Counted from the first letter of the stretch, positions 45,289 to 55,310 are shown. The stretch is DNA of 64,000 nucleotides from Cyanobacteria bacterium FACHB-63 (GCA_014695255.1 JACJNX010000042.1:98204-162203), one strand, 5' to 3'. Translations and numbers: made by a program. The notes: generated by a model from the letters alone, not told the origin.

Positions 45289-46611
45289 ATGAATCGACCC
45301 ACCCGACGTGTTTCGCTGCTTCAAGTTGCCCTCTGTAGTGGTGTCATTGCGGCTACCGCTACTGGAACCGTGTTTAACGCTGATCGCTCCGTCAAAGCGG
45401 CTTTGCAAGACAGTCCCAAATCCGTTCTTGACGAAGCGTGGCAAATCGTCAACCGCGAATATGTAGATGGCAGTTTTAATAAGAATGATTGGAATGCCGT
45501 TCGGCAAACGCTTCTAAGCCGGGATTATAGCTCTCGTCAACAGGCATATACCGCACTGCGCGATGCCTTGAAAAAGCTCGACGATCCCTACACTCGATTC
45601 ATGGACCCGAAACAGTTTGAGGCATTGAGCAGTCAAACTTCTGGGGAGCTTTCTGGAGTCGGTATTCGGCTTGAGCAAAACGAAAAAACGAAAGTTCTAA
45701 CGGTGGTTGAGCCACTGGAAAATTCTCCGGCAATTCGGGCGGGGATCAAGACGGGCGATCGTATTCTGGCAATTAATGGCAAAACTACGAAAGGCATGAC
45801 GGTTGAAGATGCCTCGAATTTGATTCGGGGAGAAGTCGGAACCAAGGTAACGCTGCAAATTCAGCGTGATGGTGCGTCGGCATTTAATATGCCACTGACC
45901 CGCGCTCGGATCGAATTGCAAGCCGTCCGCGCCAGCGTGAAGCAGGAAGGCAAGAACAAGGTCGGTTATATCCGTTTGGGAGAATTTAGCAGCCACGCAT
46001 CAGAGCAGATGGAGCGGGCGATTAAGACCTTAAGCGCTCAGAAAGTCGATGCGTTTGTGCTGGATTTGCGCGGCAATCCAGGGGGTCTGCTGCAAGCGAG
46101 TATCGATATTAGCCGGATGTGGTTGGATAAAGGTGCGATCGTCAAAACTGTTAATCGGCAGGGTGTGGGTGATACCGCTTATGCCAACGCTAGACAATTA
46201 TCTAAGCTACCTTTGGTGGTGCTAGTGGATGGTCGATCGGCAAGTTCGAGTGAGATTCTCACCGGAGCACTGAAGGACAACAAACGCGCAACGATCGTCG
46301 GCAGTCAGACTTTCGGTAAGGCGCTGGTGCAGTCGGTACATTCGCTGTCTGATGGATCAGGCGTTGCCGTGACGATCGCGCACTACTACACGCCGAAGGG
46401 AACCGATATCAGTCAAAAGGGAGTCACTCCAGATATCAAGGTAGATCTGTCGGATGCTCAACAGAAGTTCTTAGCAACCAATCCGAAATTGATTGGAACA
46501 ATCCAAGACCCGCAGTATGCAAGAGCGTTAAACCTTCTAGAGCGGACAGCATTCGCGAAACCGGGAGGACAGCAAACCTCACAACAGCCCGCTCCGGCAA
46601 GTCGGGAATAG
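45289..46611 (+). CDS. ctp: Carboxyl-terminal processing protease (S41)
   Basis: A 440-residue S41A protease with a signal-like N-terminus (about 1-30), a PDZ domain (about 105-185, including SGVGIRLEQ and GDRILAINGKTT) and a catalytic core with LDLRGNPGGLL, the nucleophile Ser in DGRSASSSEIL and Lys in VGSQTFGKALVQ. It acts in the periplasm or lumen; cyanobacterial CtpA removes the D1 C-terminal extension, while this copy could be CtpA, CtpB or CtpC. I use the ATG at 45289 rather than an upstream GTG. Confidence 0.88.
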   Translation: MNRPTRRVSLLQVALCSGVIAATATGTVFNADRSVKAALQDSPKSVLDEAWQIVNREYVDGSFNKNDWNAVRQTLLSRDYSSRQQAYTALRDALKKLDDPYTRFMDPKQFEALSSQTSGELSGVGIRLEQNEKTKVLTVVEPLENSPAIRAGIKTGDRILAINGKTTKGMTVEDASNLIRGEVGTKVTLQIQRDGASAFNMPLTRARIELQAVRASVKQEGKNKVGYIRLGEFSSHASEQMERAIKTLSAQKVDAFVLDLRGNPGGLLQASIDISRMWLDKGAIVKTVNRQGVGDTAYANARQLSKLPLVVLVDGRSASSSEILTGALKDNKRATIVGSQTFGKALVQSVHSLSDGSGVAVTIAHYYTPKGTDISQKGVTPDIKVDLSDAQQKFLATNPKLIGTIQDPQYARALNLLERTAFAKPGGQQTSQQPAPASRE

Positions 46612-46631
46612 TTCGTGTTGTTGATTGAATG

Positions 46632-46670
46632 AAAAGACCGATTGCTTTCTGAGCGATCGGTCTTTTCGTT
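46632..46670 (+). terminator. Rho-independent terminator of ctp
   Basis: AAAAGACCGAT (46632-46642) and ATCGGTCTTTT (46656-46666) form a perfect 11-bp stem followed by CGTTT. It lies 21 bp past the ctp stop and may also serve the convergent Uma2 gene. Confidence 0.75.
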
Positions 46671-46704
46671 TAACAGGGCGTTCAAGTTCGATAGTCAAAC
46701 CAGC

Positions 46705-47349
46705 TTAGCCTAACTGCGACCTTACCCATTGCCGAAATGCTTTTAAGGTTTGACTGCGCCCTTCGGTTTGGCTCTGCTCTAGAAAGCGAGTGATGGTTGG
46801 AGCGATCGCAAAATCGGGAAAGTGAGGACTAATCTCTGCATCCTGATATTCCCCGTTCTGCAACACACTGATTTGGAGTTGCCCATTTTCAAACCGCCAG
46901 AGTTCTGCCACTTCTAATGCTTGATAAGCATCCAGTCCGGTTTTGGATGTGACATCCACTTCGATAGCTAAATCAGGAAGAGGATCAACTGTGAGATCAA
47001 GCCGTCGCTTACCAATCATCGCAGCATGATTCTCAATGTAGAAACACTGATCAGGCTCAATGCCTTTTGCTAGATCTAGCCGCTTAGAGGTACTGGAACC
47101 AAAACACTCGTTATCAAGCTCAAGCTCTTCGAGGAGAATCTTAACCATATCTCCAATCAAGACTTTTGCTTTCTCATGTTTTAACAAAGGCATCCGAATT
47201 TCTAGCACTCCATCACTGTAAGCAATTCGACAAGCACGTTTATCCCCAAGCTCATCAAGAATAGCTTCAAACTCATGCCAGTTGACATCCTGAAGCTGAA
47301 TCCGTTGACCTGGCTGAACGACCAGTTGACGAAGCCGAAGTGTGCCCAT
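46705..47349 (-). CDS. Uma2 family (DUF820) protein, second copy
   Basis: A 214-residue Uma2 protein with the usual core (RIAYSDGVLEIRMPLLKHEK, then LPDLAIEVDVTSKTG and AYQALEVAELWRFENG). It is distinct from the copy at 25958-26536. It lies 44 bp downstream of the transporter ATPase gene on the same strand and may be read from the same transcript, though a functional link is unlikely. Confidence 0.82.
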   Translation of the reverse strand: MGTLRLRQLVVQPGQRIQLQDVNWHEFEAILDELGDKRACRIAYSDGVLEIRMPLLKHEKAKVLIGDMVKILLEELELDNECFGSSTSKRLDLAKGIEPDQCFYIENHAAMIGKRRLDLTVDPLPDLAIEVDVTSKTGLDAYQALEVAELWRFENGQLQISVLQNGEYQDAEISPHFPDFAIAPTITRFLEQSQTEGRSQTLKAFRQWVRSQLG

Positions 47350-47393
47350 ACGGTCGCCCCAGAAGGAGTAGCTTTAGTATATCGGTTCGCTCT

Positions 47394-48233
47394 CTAGTCG
47401 TCGGACTCGAAATTAGAGTCGAGGAAGTTCAGCGCATGATTTCGCAGTTGATAGTATTCTGGTGAATTGCGAAGTTTGGCACGATCGCGGGGGTGTGCAA
47501 ATGGAACTTCTAAAATTTCGCCGATCGTCGCTTCGGGTCCGTTGGTCATCAGTACAATGCGATCGCTCATGTAGATCGCTTCATCGACATCGTGCGTAAT
47601 CATGATCACAGCTTGCCGATGTTGCTCCCAAATTTCTAGCACCTGACGCTGAAGTTTGCCGCGTGTTAGGGCATCGAGCGCTCCGAATGGCTCATCCATC
47701 AGCAGCATTTTCGGACGAGTCGCCAAGGCTCTGGCGATTCCTACCCGTTGTTTCATCCCACCGGAGATCTCATCCGGATACTTGTCGGCAGCAGCGGTGA
47801 GATTCACCATGGCTAAATGCTCACTCACAATTTGCTTTTTCTCAACAGGAGACGCATCTTTCAGCACTTCATCGATCGCCAACCGAATGTTCTGACTCAC
47901 GGTTAACCACGGCAGTAGCGAATACTGTTGAAACACCATCATGCGCTCTGCTCCCGGCTTGCGGATCTCTCTGCCTTCAAGCAATACAGAACCTGAAGTC
48001 GATCGCTCTAATCCTGCAACAATCTTTAGCAACGTAGACTTACCGCAGCCAGAGTGACCGATAATCGAAATGAACTCGCGCTCTCCGATCGTTAGGTTAA
48101 TGTCTTTGAGAATCACCGTTTCACGCTCGCCTATTTTGTAGGACTTGTAAAGGTGATTGATTGCGAGAAACGGTGCCTCTGACGCATCAGGAGCAGCGTT
48201 TTGAACATCATTAATCATGTTGAACTGAACCAT
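47394..48233 (-). CDS. NrtD/SsuB-type ABC transporter ATPase
   Basis: A 279-residue ABC ATPase of the nitrate/bicarbonate/sulfonate class. Walker A is GHSGCGKST, the signature is ISGGMKQR, Walker B is LLMDEPFGALD and the switch His is in ITHDVDEA. It energises the permease and binding-protein genes immediately upstream. It has no fused binding-protein domain, so it resembles NrtD rather than NrtC. It starts 11 bp after the binding-protein gene. Confidence 0.88.
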   Translation of the reverse strand: MVQFNMINDVQNAAPDASEAPFLAINHLYKSYKIGERETVILKDINLTIGEREFISIIGHSGCGKSTLLKIVAGLERSTSGSVLLEGREIRKPGAERMMVFQQYSLLPWLTVSQNIRLAIDEVLKDASPVEKKQIVSEHLAMVNLTAAADKYPDEISGGMKQRVGIARALATRPKMLLMDEPFGALDALTRGKLQRQVLEIWEQHRQAVIMITHDVDEAIYMSDRIVLMTNGPEATIGEILEVPFAHPRDRAKLRNSPEYYQLRNHALNFLDSNFESDD

Positions 48234-48244
48234 GAGAACCTCTT

Positions 48245-49639
48245 CTAAGAAAGATAAATGTTTGTCGATCGACTTACACGAATGTCAAAGCTGTTGAGAT
48301 ACCCGACCGGATCGCTCGGATCAAAGGTCTTCTTGTCGATAAATGCGTCCTCTGGTTCGACTTTGTAATCTTCAGCCGGGCAGGCAATTCCTAACTCAGC
48401 CGCAACTTCTCGATAGATGTCAGTGCGCCAAGCCTGTTCTGCAAGTTTTTCCGCATCTTTGGGAATCTCTTTAATTTGTCCCCAGCGAGCAGCTTGCGTC
48501 ATAAACCATAGACTGCGCGATCGCCACATGAACGTAGAATGCTCGTTCGCAACTTGCGGAACCTCTTTCGGCATCTTGAAAAACATTGTGGTTGCATCTG
48601 ATTTAACAATGCGTTGCTTGCCGTCAAAGCCACCATAGTTGTATGCACCCACGATCGCGGGTTTCGTAAACTTCGGTTTCGCTCCGGTGTACGATCGAGC
48701 CGAAATTAGCTGCGCCACTTCTTCTCGATTTTCGTCACAGTAGCGACAAGCTTCGATCATCGCTTTGAGTAAAGCGCGATAGGTCTTCGGATTCTCATCG
48801 ATAAACGATTGCATCACACCAAGTAAGCGATCGGGGTGTCCATTCCAAATCTCACGACCTTGAGCGAACGTAAATCCGATGCCTTCATTTCCAGTAATGG
48901 CGCGAGTATTCCACGGTTCTGCAACCATGTATGCCTCCATTGCTCCAATTCGCACATTCGTCACCATCTGCGGCGGTGGAACAATGATGATGCGAAACTC
49001 TTTGAGCGGATCAACTCCGGCTGCTGCTGCAACATATCGAACGAAGTATTCATAGATGGCAGAACTCAGCACGACTGCCCAAACTCGGCGTTCTGAGGGT
49101 AAGCCTTCAAAGTAGCGGCGGAAGTCTTGTCCGAAGGCTTCTAGATTTCCGTTGTACTCGAACCACGGACGCAAGCCTGCCTCCCACATGGCGCGATTCA
49201 TCGTCATCGCATTGCCGTGATGGTGAATCGTCATGCCTGCACACATCGGAGCGTGACGCGCCCCTTCTGCACCCACACGTGCATTCGTGACTGCCCCTGC
49301 CACGACCGGAGCCGCATCCAGTCTGCCAAAAATTACGCCATCTCGCGAGGTTGCCCAGCTTGCTTCACGGCTCAAGCGAACATTCAAGCCATATTTGCGA
49401 AAAAAGCCTTTCTCCCACGCGATCGCAAACGGCGCACAGTCATTCACCGGGACATAGCCGATGGTTAAGTTCGGCTTCTCCAGTTCGCTCGATTGGATCA
49501 CCGGAGTAATTGACATTGCCGCCTCTGACAGTCCTTGCGGCGCACGATTGGCGTTAATGGCGCAAGACGGTAAAGTGGTTGCGATCGCCGATGCACCCAT
49601 TCCCGCGAGAAATTCGCGGCGCGTCCATTGATTCGTCAT
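48245..49639 (-). CDS. NrtA/CmpA-family substrate-binding protein
   Basis: A 464-residue binding protein that begins MTNQWTRREFLAGMGAS; RRE-F-L is a twin-arginine signal, and LPSC may be a lipobox Cys. The body matches the CmpA/NrtA fold (LTIGYVPVNDCAPFAIAWEK, then AYMVAEPWN and GREIWNGHPDRLLGVMQSF). The substrate could be nitrate, nitrite, bicarbonate or a related small anion or guanidinium-like compound; sequence alone does not decide. I use the ATG at 49639 as start of the signal peptide. It follows the permease by 10 bp. Confidence 0.85.
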   Translation of the reverse strand: MTNQWTRREFLAGMGASAIATTLPSCAINANRAPQGLSEAAMSITPVIQSSELEKPNLTIGYVPVNDCAPFAIAWEKGFFRKYGLNVRLSREASWATSRDGVIFGRLDAAPVVAGAVTNARVGAEGARHAPMCAGMTIHHHGNAMTMNRAMWEAGLRPWFEYNGNLEAFGQDFRRYFEGLPSERRVWAVVLSSAIYEYFVRYVAAAAGVDPLKEFRIIIVPPPQMVTNVRIGAMEAYMVAEPWNTRAITGNEGIGFTFAQGREIWNGHPDRLLGVMQSFIDENPKTYRALLKAMIEACRYCDENREEVAQLISARSYTGAKPKFTKPAIVGAYNYGGFDGKQRIVKSDATTMFFKMPKEVPQVANEHSTFMWRSRSLWFMTQAARWGQIKEIPKDAEKLAEQAWRTDIYREVAAELGIACPAEDYKVEPEDAFIDKKTFDPSDPVGYLNSFDIRVSRSTNIYLS

Positions 49640-49649
49640 AATTTTTCCT

Positions 49650-50498
49650 CTACGAAGCGCGGCGGCGATGTGTAACCCAAGCCTCAATCTGCGCCAAGGC
49701 GAAATCCAACAATAGTCCAGTCAGTCCAATCACTAGCACGGCTAAGAACACTGAACTCAGGTTCAATCGGCTCCATTCATCCCACACAAAGAAGCCAATT
49801 CCGACTCCGCCTGTGAGCATCTCCACGGCAACAATGACAAGCCAAGCCACTCCTAAGCTAATCCGTAAGCCTGTAAAGATATACGGTAAACTTGCAGGCA
49901 AAACGATCTTGAGTATGCGTCTCCAGCGCGGCATTTCTAGCACTCGCGCTACATCTAAATAGTCTTTGGGAACGCTGGCAACTCCCAATGCAGTGTTGAT
50001 GATCGTCGCCCACAGCGAGGTAATGAAAATCACAAAGATTGCAGAGGGATCAGCCAAGTTAAACATCGCCAGTGCGATCGGTAACCAAGCCAAGGGGGAG
50101 ACGGGTTTGAGAATCTGGATCACCGGATTCAATGCCATCATCGCTTTTTCGGACATTCCAATCAAAAAGCCGATCGGGATGGCAACGATCGCGCCCAAAC
50201 CAAACCCAATCAACACTCGTCTCAAGCTTGCGAGTAAAAGCCAACCAATCCCTAGATCGCCAGGCCCTCGACGATAAAACGGATTGAGAATGTAGTCTAA
50301 ATTTGCGACCAGTGCTTCGGGCGGTGTCGGCATTAGCTCGTGTTTGAGCAGCGCAATGATCCACCACACTGCAATCACACCCAGGAAACCAAGCGCTGGA
50401 TAGAGAATGCGATCGCTCGATAAGATTGGTTTTGTCCGACGTACCGTAGCCTGAGCTACAGCAGTAAACACTGCCGCTAAATTCAATTGCAGAATCAT
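49650..50498 (-). CDS. NrtB/SsuC-type ABC transporter permease
   Basis: A 282-residue inner-membrane permease with about six helices and the EAA-type loop (DYLDVARVLEMPRWRRILKI, then LPASLPYIFTGLRIS). It is the first gene of a permease-binding protein-ATPase operon, an order unlike the usual A-B-C-D of nitrate transporters. The ATG at 50498 is preceded by GGAG inside a short hairpin and, 34 bp further up, by a c-di-AMP riboswitch, so its translation is probably ligand-controlled. Confidence 0.87.
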   Translation of the reverse strand: MILQLNLAAVFTAVAQATVRRTKPILSSDRILYPALGFLGVIAVWWIIALLKHELMPTPPEALVANLDYILNPFYRRGPGDLGIGWLLLASLRRVLIGFGLGAIVAIPIGFLIGMSEKAMMALNPVIQILKPVSPLAWLPIALAMFNLADPSAIFVIFITSLWATIINTALGVASVPKDYLDVARVLEMPRWRRILKIVLPASLPYIFTGLRISLGVAWLVIVAVEMLTGGVGIGFFVWDEWSRLNLSSVFLAVLVIGLTGLLLDFALAQIEAWVTHRRRAS

Positions 50499-50502
50499 AT
50501 AA

Positions 50503-50522
50503 TTTGGTTCTCCAGAGCCAAA
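50503..50522 (-). promoter_or_regulatory. Hairpin holding the ribosome binding site of the permease gene
   Basis: On the minus strand TTTGG and CCAAA (plus positions 50518-50522 and 50503-50507) form a stem whose loop contains GGAGAA, the ribosome binding site of the ATG at 50498. It sits directly after the c-di-AMP aptamer and is a plausible expression platform. Confidence 0.5.
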
Positions 50523-50532
50523 CTCTCAACGT

Positions 50533-50664
50533 GCCTACGGAGTTAGCTGACGGGCGAGGGCTGAGAGATTGCCCCCTGTTGGCTCGCTTAGAACTTCTAA
50601 GTTCACAACAGTAAGCCCCGGTTAAACTGGTTCCTCCGCTTCGGAGCAAATGCCCGAATTAGGC
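50533..50664 (-). promoter_or_regulatory. c-di-AMP (ydaO/yuaA) riboswitch
   Basis: The reverse complement contains the conserved aptamer parts in order: CGGAGGAACC, GGGGCTTAC, then GCCCTCGCCCGTCAGCTAAC followed by TCCGTAGGC. These match the known ydaO aptamer, in which the 3' part reads CCCGxCAGCUAACUCCGxAGGC. The terminal GCCT/AGGC pairing places the ends at 50664 and 50533. It lies in the leader of the permease-binding protein-ATPase operon. The usual response is lower expression when c-di-AMP is high. No terminator follows, so control of translation is the likely mode. Confidence 0.9.
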
Positions 50665-50922
50665 GATACGGACTCGAATTATAGAACTTTAGCATCTCAA
50701 TTCAGATTTGCACCATCTTTCTTTTGGGAGAGTGAGCCTTGAGTCATTAAAGTTGCCGCAGCATCAGTGACTTTCCTAGTTTGAATGGCTCAAAACTGTC
50801 TAACCCAGCAGACACTACCCGTGTGGGTACTGTGAAACCCAAGTCGTGCCTTCACAATTTGAATAGAAAGTCTCAAGTAGAGAAAATCACTGACCACCCT
50901 ATTCAATTTGGAGTTCTGCACC

Positions 50923-51765
50923 ATGGAAGTTTCGACCTTTGAACTGCTCGTCAAACGAATCGCGCCCAAAATGGCATTGCCACCCGCAGCACAACCCGTC
51001 GCTCGCCGCATTGTGCAAGGCTACTTTCTAACACTTTCTAACTTGGAAACGATCGATCTCCGATATCGCTTAGAGTTCCGCATTAGCTTACCGGATAATC
51101 CAGCTCAGGCAGATGCTGTGACTCGCATTCTGGAAGGAAATACCTTCTTGATCTTCGACATTGCTGGGTCAAACAATACGCTCTCGTTGACCCGCGTTGG
51201 CACAACAGGACGATATATCAGCCAGGAATTTGTAATTCCAGCGCAGAAGACCGCTTCGATCGAGTTGCTTCCTGATGTCGTTCGATTCGCATCTCAAGAC
51301 GATCCAGCCTTGGAAATTCGGGGCTTTGTTTCGCTCTTTTTACCCCGGATTTTCACAGGCACAACGCTTCCAGAACGATTTATCGGCAGACCTCAGAGTC
51401 CGCGTCCAGTCAAGGTACTGCTGAATGCTGAAATTCGCGGCACGTTCTTGCCGAATGACTTCCCCGCCAATCCTGCTAGCGCTGACTTTGACCATATCAA
51501 TTACTCGCTAGCGCTGGCGAGCGGTAAAGCATTAAATGAGATTGAGTCTGAGCCGCCGAGAATTCTGGTTCCAGGTAGTTCAGTCGGGCTAGAACTGACA
51601 GCGGGCGCAGTCAGAATGTCTTCTGCATCTGACAGTGCAGCAACAGATTTGGGAGCAATGATTGCAGGATTAATGGTCAGCAGCAACGGCAATGGTGGGA
51701 ATTTAGAGTCGCTGAATCGATCGCTTGCAGAGTTAGATCTTCCTGTCACCATGCGAGGAATGTAA
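50923..51765 (+). CDS. Unknown protein, beta-rich
   Basis: A 280-residue protein without signal peptide or membrane helix. Residues 40-140 look like a beta-sandwich (LEFRISLPDNPAQADAVTRI, then FDIAGSNNTLSLTRVGTTGR). The C-terminus has a Ser/Asn/Gly-rich stretch. No family is recognised. I prefer the ATG at 50923 over a TTG at 50908. A hairpin at 51810-51837 closes the gene on the 3' side. Confidence 0.6.
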   Translation: MEVSTFELLVKRIAPKMALPPAAQPVARRIVQGYFLTLSNLETIDLRYRLEFRISLPDNPAQADAVTRILEGNTFLIFDIAGSNNTLSLTRVGTTGRYISQEFVIPAQKTASIELLPDVVRFASQDDPALEIRGFVSLFLPRIFTGTTLPERFIGRPQSPRPVKVLLNAEIRGTFLPNDFPANPASADFDHINYSLALASGKALNEIESEPPRILVPGSSVGLELTAGAVRMSSASDSAATDLGAMIAGLMVSSNGNGGNLESLNRSLAELDLPVTMRGM

Positions 51766-51809
51766 TCAAGCATCGGCGTTAGTCTTCGGGGTTGGTAGTT
51801 TGTCCCAGT

Positions 51810-51840
51810 GGTTGACGGTTAGAAATTGCCGTCAACCCTT
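51810..51840 (+). terminator. Hairpin after the 50923 gene
   Basis: GGTTGACGG (51810-51818) pairs with CCGTCAACC (51829-51837), followed by CTTTCT. The stem is strong but the T-run is short. Confidence 0.5.
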
Positions 51841-51856
51841 TCTCTAGAGGTGTAGG

Positions 51857-52843
51857 ATGAGTATTTTTCAATTCAGACCGCTTTGCCATAGTTGGATAGC
51901 GTTGCACCCTCATCCCAGGGGGGTCGTTCAGTTTATTGGGGGTGCTTTCTTTGGGTCGTTCCCGACGATCGCGTATCGGCATTTGCTACAGGAGATTTTT
52001 GCAGCAGGATATACCGTCGTTGCCTTACCGTTTCGGTTTAGTTTTCGTCATTGGTCATTAGCGATCGAGCTTTTAGAGGAGCAAAATGCACTGAGACAAG
52101 AGCTAAGCGCGATCGCAAAGCATCTTAACTATGATTACAAGCTCTACCAAGATAAAACGAACTACTCCTGGGTCGGACATAGTTTAGGCTGTAAGTACAT
52201 TGCTTTGCTGGAAATTTTAAGCAGTGAGCAATGGCAGCAAGTTTTGGGTTCTTGCATCGAAGCAAAGCAGATTAAGCAAGTCGAGCAGGCGATCGCCCAT
52301 TGTTCGATAGAGTCGGTTTCAATTAAAGGGCAACCCTCATTACTGCTTGCTCCTGACATTTCTGACACTGAAAGTGCAGTTCCGGTTCGGTTTTTAGCGC
52401 AGCTTCTAGACAAGTTTAAGCTGGGTGTGTTGCCAACTCGCGCTCAGACTCAGTGCTTAATTGAGCAGAGTGAGCTATTTAATCTCACGGGGTTGATTTC
52501 TTTCGATCGCGATACTATTGCTGGAAGCTTTGCCAATGCACAAAAACAGCCTTTGAGTGAAAACGATGTGCTTTGGTTTTTATCCCAACTTAAACAGCGC
52601 TGCTATCGAGTGTTATACAGAGAGCTTTCAGGTAAACATTTAGAACCTGTTGGCGTTCAAATTGGGGGGTGGATCGTGGACTTTAACCCCTGGGATAAAT
52701 TTGCGGAATCGATAGCAAGACGCAATCTAGAAGGCGTTGTACTGCAATTTCTCGATCGTCTGCGTCAAAGAGAACAAGGCTTAGAGCCTTCGAGTTTCCA
52801 ACCCGCCCCTGATTGCGCCTCCTACATTCGTTCCAGCACCTGA
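51857..52843 (+). CDS. DUF1350 family protein, alpha/beta-hydrolase-like
   Basis: A 328-residue protein of the cyanobacterial/plastid DUF1350 family. It starts with [20 protein letters not shown] followed by [12 protein letters not shown] and has a nucleophile-elbow-like [11 protein letters not shown]. The fold is that of a serine hydrolase; no activity is established for the family. It overlaps the 3' end of the convergent argS by 22 bp. Confidence 0.78.
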   Translation: MSIFQFRPLCHSWIALHPHPRGVVQFIGGAFFGSFPTIAYRHLLQEIFAAGYTVVALPFRFSFRHWSLAIELLEEQNALRQELSAIAKHLNYDYKLYQDKTNYSWVGHSLGCKYIALLEILSSEQWQQVLGSCIEAKQIKQVEQAIAHCSIESVSIKGQPSLLLAPDISDTESAVPVRFLAQLLDKFKLGVLPTRAQTQCLIEQSELFNLTGLISFDRDTIAGSFANAQKQPLSENDVLWFLSQLKQRCYRVLYRELSGKHLEPVGVQIGGWIVDFNPWDKFAESIARRNLEGVVLQFLDRLRQREQGLEPSSFQPAPDCASYIRSST

Positions 52844-54588
52844 ATTCCTAGCAGTGATAGTCCAAGCTTCAAAGTTTTTGCGGTCAAGTCGCACAGTACC
52901 AATCGTGAGGTTCGCGCGGGTTCCTCTGCTTGCAGTACGGGAACGCCTTGGTCGCGATCGTAAAACACATTGAATTTCTGGCTGAGTTGGAATAGATAGT
53001 CACACAGTCGATTTGGAAATAACTCTTGCTCAACCTCTGATAGAACAGTGCTGAACTGAAGTAACTGTTTTGCTAAAGTTAGCTCTGTTTCATGTTCTAG
53101 CACCATTTGAACATTAGAACCTAGCTGATTGAAGTCAATGCCACCTTTGCGACTAATGCCTTGAATCCGAGCATAAGCATAGAGCATATACGGTGCTGTG
53201 TTACCTTGCAGCGCAAGCATCTTGTCGTAACTGAAGATATAGTTACTGGTGCGATTTTGGCTTAGATCAGCGTACTTTACTGCGCTGATCCCTACTGTTT
53301 TTGCAGCATGATTGATAAAGTCTTCGGATTCGTGACGGTCTTCGGCTGTGAGTCGAGCTTCGAGATCAGTGCGCGATCGCTCGATCGCTTCATCGAGTAG
53401 ATCCCGCAGTCGAACGGTATCGCCCGATCGTGTTTTCAGCTTCTTACCATCTTCACCCTGCACCAATCCAAACGGCACATGGACGATTTCAATACTATCC
53501 GGAATCCAACCCGCACGACGTGCCACCTGAAACACTTGAGCAAAATGATTCGCTTGACCCGCATCAGTGACATAAATTAAACGATCGGCATGATCCTGCT
53601 GCACCCGATAGCGAATCGCAGCTAAATCAGTGGTTGCATAGTTATAGCCACCATCTGACTTCTGAATAATCAAAGGTAATGGATTGCCTTCTCGGTTGGT
53701 GAAGCCTTCCAGAAACACACACTTTGCACCTTGATCTTCAACCAGTAAGCCTTCTTTCTCTAAATCTTCAACAACTTGCGGTAATAGTGGATTGTAGAAC
53801 GACTCTCCCCGCTCTGTAAGTTGAATATCTAGCAAGTCATAGATGATCTGAAACTCACGGCGCGACTGATTACATAACAATCGCCAAGCTTTCAAAGTAT
53901 CTTCTGCACCCGACTGCAATCGCACCACTTCTTGACGCGACTGTTCTTGGAACACTGGATCTTCATCAAATCGTTGTTTCGCTTTCTTATAAAAGGCAAC
54001 CAAATCACCCAAATCTAAAGCGTCGGCGGTCGTTAATGCTTCGGGTGCAACTTCTCGAAGATAAGTAATCAACATGCCGAACTGTGTTCCCCAATCGCCA
54101 ACGTGATTGAGACGCAACACATCATGCCCTTGGAATTCTAGAATCCGAGCGATCGAATCGCCAATAATCGTCGATCGCAAATGCCCAACGTGCATTTCTT
54201 TCGCAATGTTCGGGCTAGAAAAATCTACAACCACTTTCTTTGGATCTTTTACCGCCGCAATTCCTAAGCGCGAATCTCCTGACATTGCACTCAATTGCGC
54301 CTGAAGATAAGCAGGTTTCAGCTTCAAATTGATAAATCCAGGACCTGCGATTTCTGGTGTTTCGCAAAGATCATCAATCTGCAAATTTTGAGTAATTTCT
54401 TGCGCAATCGCTCTTGGCTGCTTCCCCAATCGTTTCGCCAGCGACATCGCCACATTCGCCTGATAATCTCCAAACTTCGGATTACTGGTCGGCACGAGCA
54501 TCGGATCAGTTCCCGCCAGTTCTGCACCAAACGCCGACACCAAAGCAGCTTCCAGACGATTTTTTAATTCAGCGAATGTAGCAATCAT
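52822..54588 (-). CDS. argS: Arginyl-tRNA synthetase
   Basis: A 588-residue class I synthetase of normal length. The N-terminal Add1 domain precedes [20 protein letters not shown], which contains the HIGH-type [17 protein letters not shown] stands in the KMSKS position, and the C-terminal DALR domain ends in LGIQVLERM. It charges tRNA-Arg. It is monocistronic and converges on the DUF1350 gene. Confidence 0.95.
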   Translation of the reverse strand: MIATFAELKNRLEAALVSAFGAELAGTDPMLVPTSNPKFGDYQANVAMSLAKRLGKQPRAIAQEITQNLQIDDLCETPEIAGPGFINLKLKPAYLQAQLSAMSGDSRLGIAAVKDPKKVVVDFSSPNIAKEMHVGHLRSTIIGDSIARILEFQGHDVLRLNHVGDWGTQFGMLITYLREVAPEALTTADALDLGDLVAFYKKAKQRFDEDPVFQEQSRQEVVRLQSGAEDTLKAWRLLCNQSRREFQIIYDLLDIQLTERGESFYNPLLPQVVEDLEKEGLLVEDQGAKCVFLEGFTNREGNPLPLIIQKSDGGYNYATTDLAAIRYRVQQDHADRLIYVTDAGQANHFAQVFQVARRAGWIPDSIEIVHVPFGLVQGEDGKKLKTRSGDTVRLRDLLDEAIERSRTDLEARLTAEDRHESEDFINHAAKTVGISAVKYADLSQNRTSNYIFSYDKMLALQGNTAPYMLYAYARIQGISRKGGIDFNQLGSNVQMVLEHETELTLAKQLLQFSTVLSEVEQELFPNRLCDYLFQLSQKFNVFYDRDQGVPVLQAEEPARTSRLVLCDLTAKTLKLGLSLLGIQVLERM

Positions 54589-54734
54589 AATTTCTCAACC
54601 TGACAACAGCGCAAGTCCCTTTTAGGATAGCGACCCAACTTATTAATGATTCAGCACGAAGATCTTTTACGCAAGAAATTTTCTCATTCCGATCGCCCAA
54701 TACCATCTCAGACTACATTCGCACGGAAGACTAA

Positions 54735-55310
54735 TTACTGCCCTGCAACTAGGACTTGTTGAGCCGTCAATGCGAATTCTGGAAAAGTCGGAGAAACAAT
54801 AACATTGTCCTCGCGAAAAACTCCCACTTCTCTATACTGATTGCCTTGAAGCTCCAACACTGTTACAGCCTGAGCTTCTGGATCGACTATCCAATACTCT
54901 GGAATTTCTCGGTCTTGATACTGCGATCGTTTAGCAACATAGTCTCGATCTCTCTGCAATTCCCCCGGACTCACAACCTCAATGACCAAGAGCGGTGGAG
55001 CCATCGACAATCGAATCGTATTCCGTCTGAGTAACTGCTGAATGTGCTCTTCGCGAATAATCGTCAAATCTGGATATCGATTACGCGGTTCGCCTCTGAC
55101 TTCGAGTTCTAATCCATGTGGTCTGACTCTCAAATGACCGACGATCGACAAAAACTGCCCAAACAAAAATGCCGCAATCCCAACATTCAATCCCGACTCT
55201 GGCGGCACTTCAATTAGCTCTCCGTTAAATAGTTCGTACAGTGCATCTGTCCCATCGTCGTAGGTCAGATACTCTTCAAAGCTGTGAAATCGAACTTTCG
55301 CTTGAGTCAT
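54735..55310 (-). CDS. Uma2 family (DUF820) protein, third copy
   Basis: A 191-residue Uma2 protein starting MTQAKVRFHSFEEYLTYDDG. The core has ALYELFNGELIEVPPESG, YPDLTIIREEH and PPLLVIEVVSPG with the terminal YWIVDPEAQAVTVLEL. The ATG at 55310 overlaps the nadC stop by 4 bp (ATGA), which fixes the start and indicates translational coupling to nadC. Confidence 0.85.
   Translation of the reverse strand: MTQAKVRFHSFEEYLTYDDGTDALYELFNGELIEVPPESGLNVGIAAFLFGQFLSIVGHLRVRPHGLELEVRGEPRNRYPDLTIIREEHIQQLLRRNTIRLSMAPPLLVIEVVSPGELQRDRDYVAKRSQYQDREIPEYWIVDPEAQAVTVLELQGNQYREVGVFREDNVIVSPTFPEFALTAQQVLVAGQ

Noticed and set aside
47394..50498. Standard nitrate transporter NrtABCD
   Set aside because: Gene order differs, NrtC is absent, no nitrate or nitrite reductase gene is near, and a c-di-AMP riboswitch precedes it.
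50533..50664. Guanidine-I (ykkC) riboswitch
   Set aside because: The conserved parts match ydaO (CGGAGGAACC and CCCGTCAGCTAAC), not the ykkC core.
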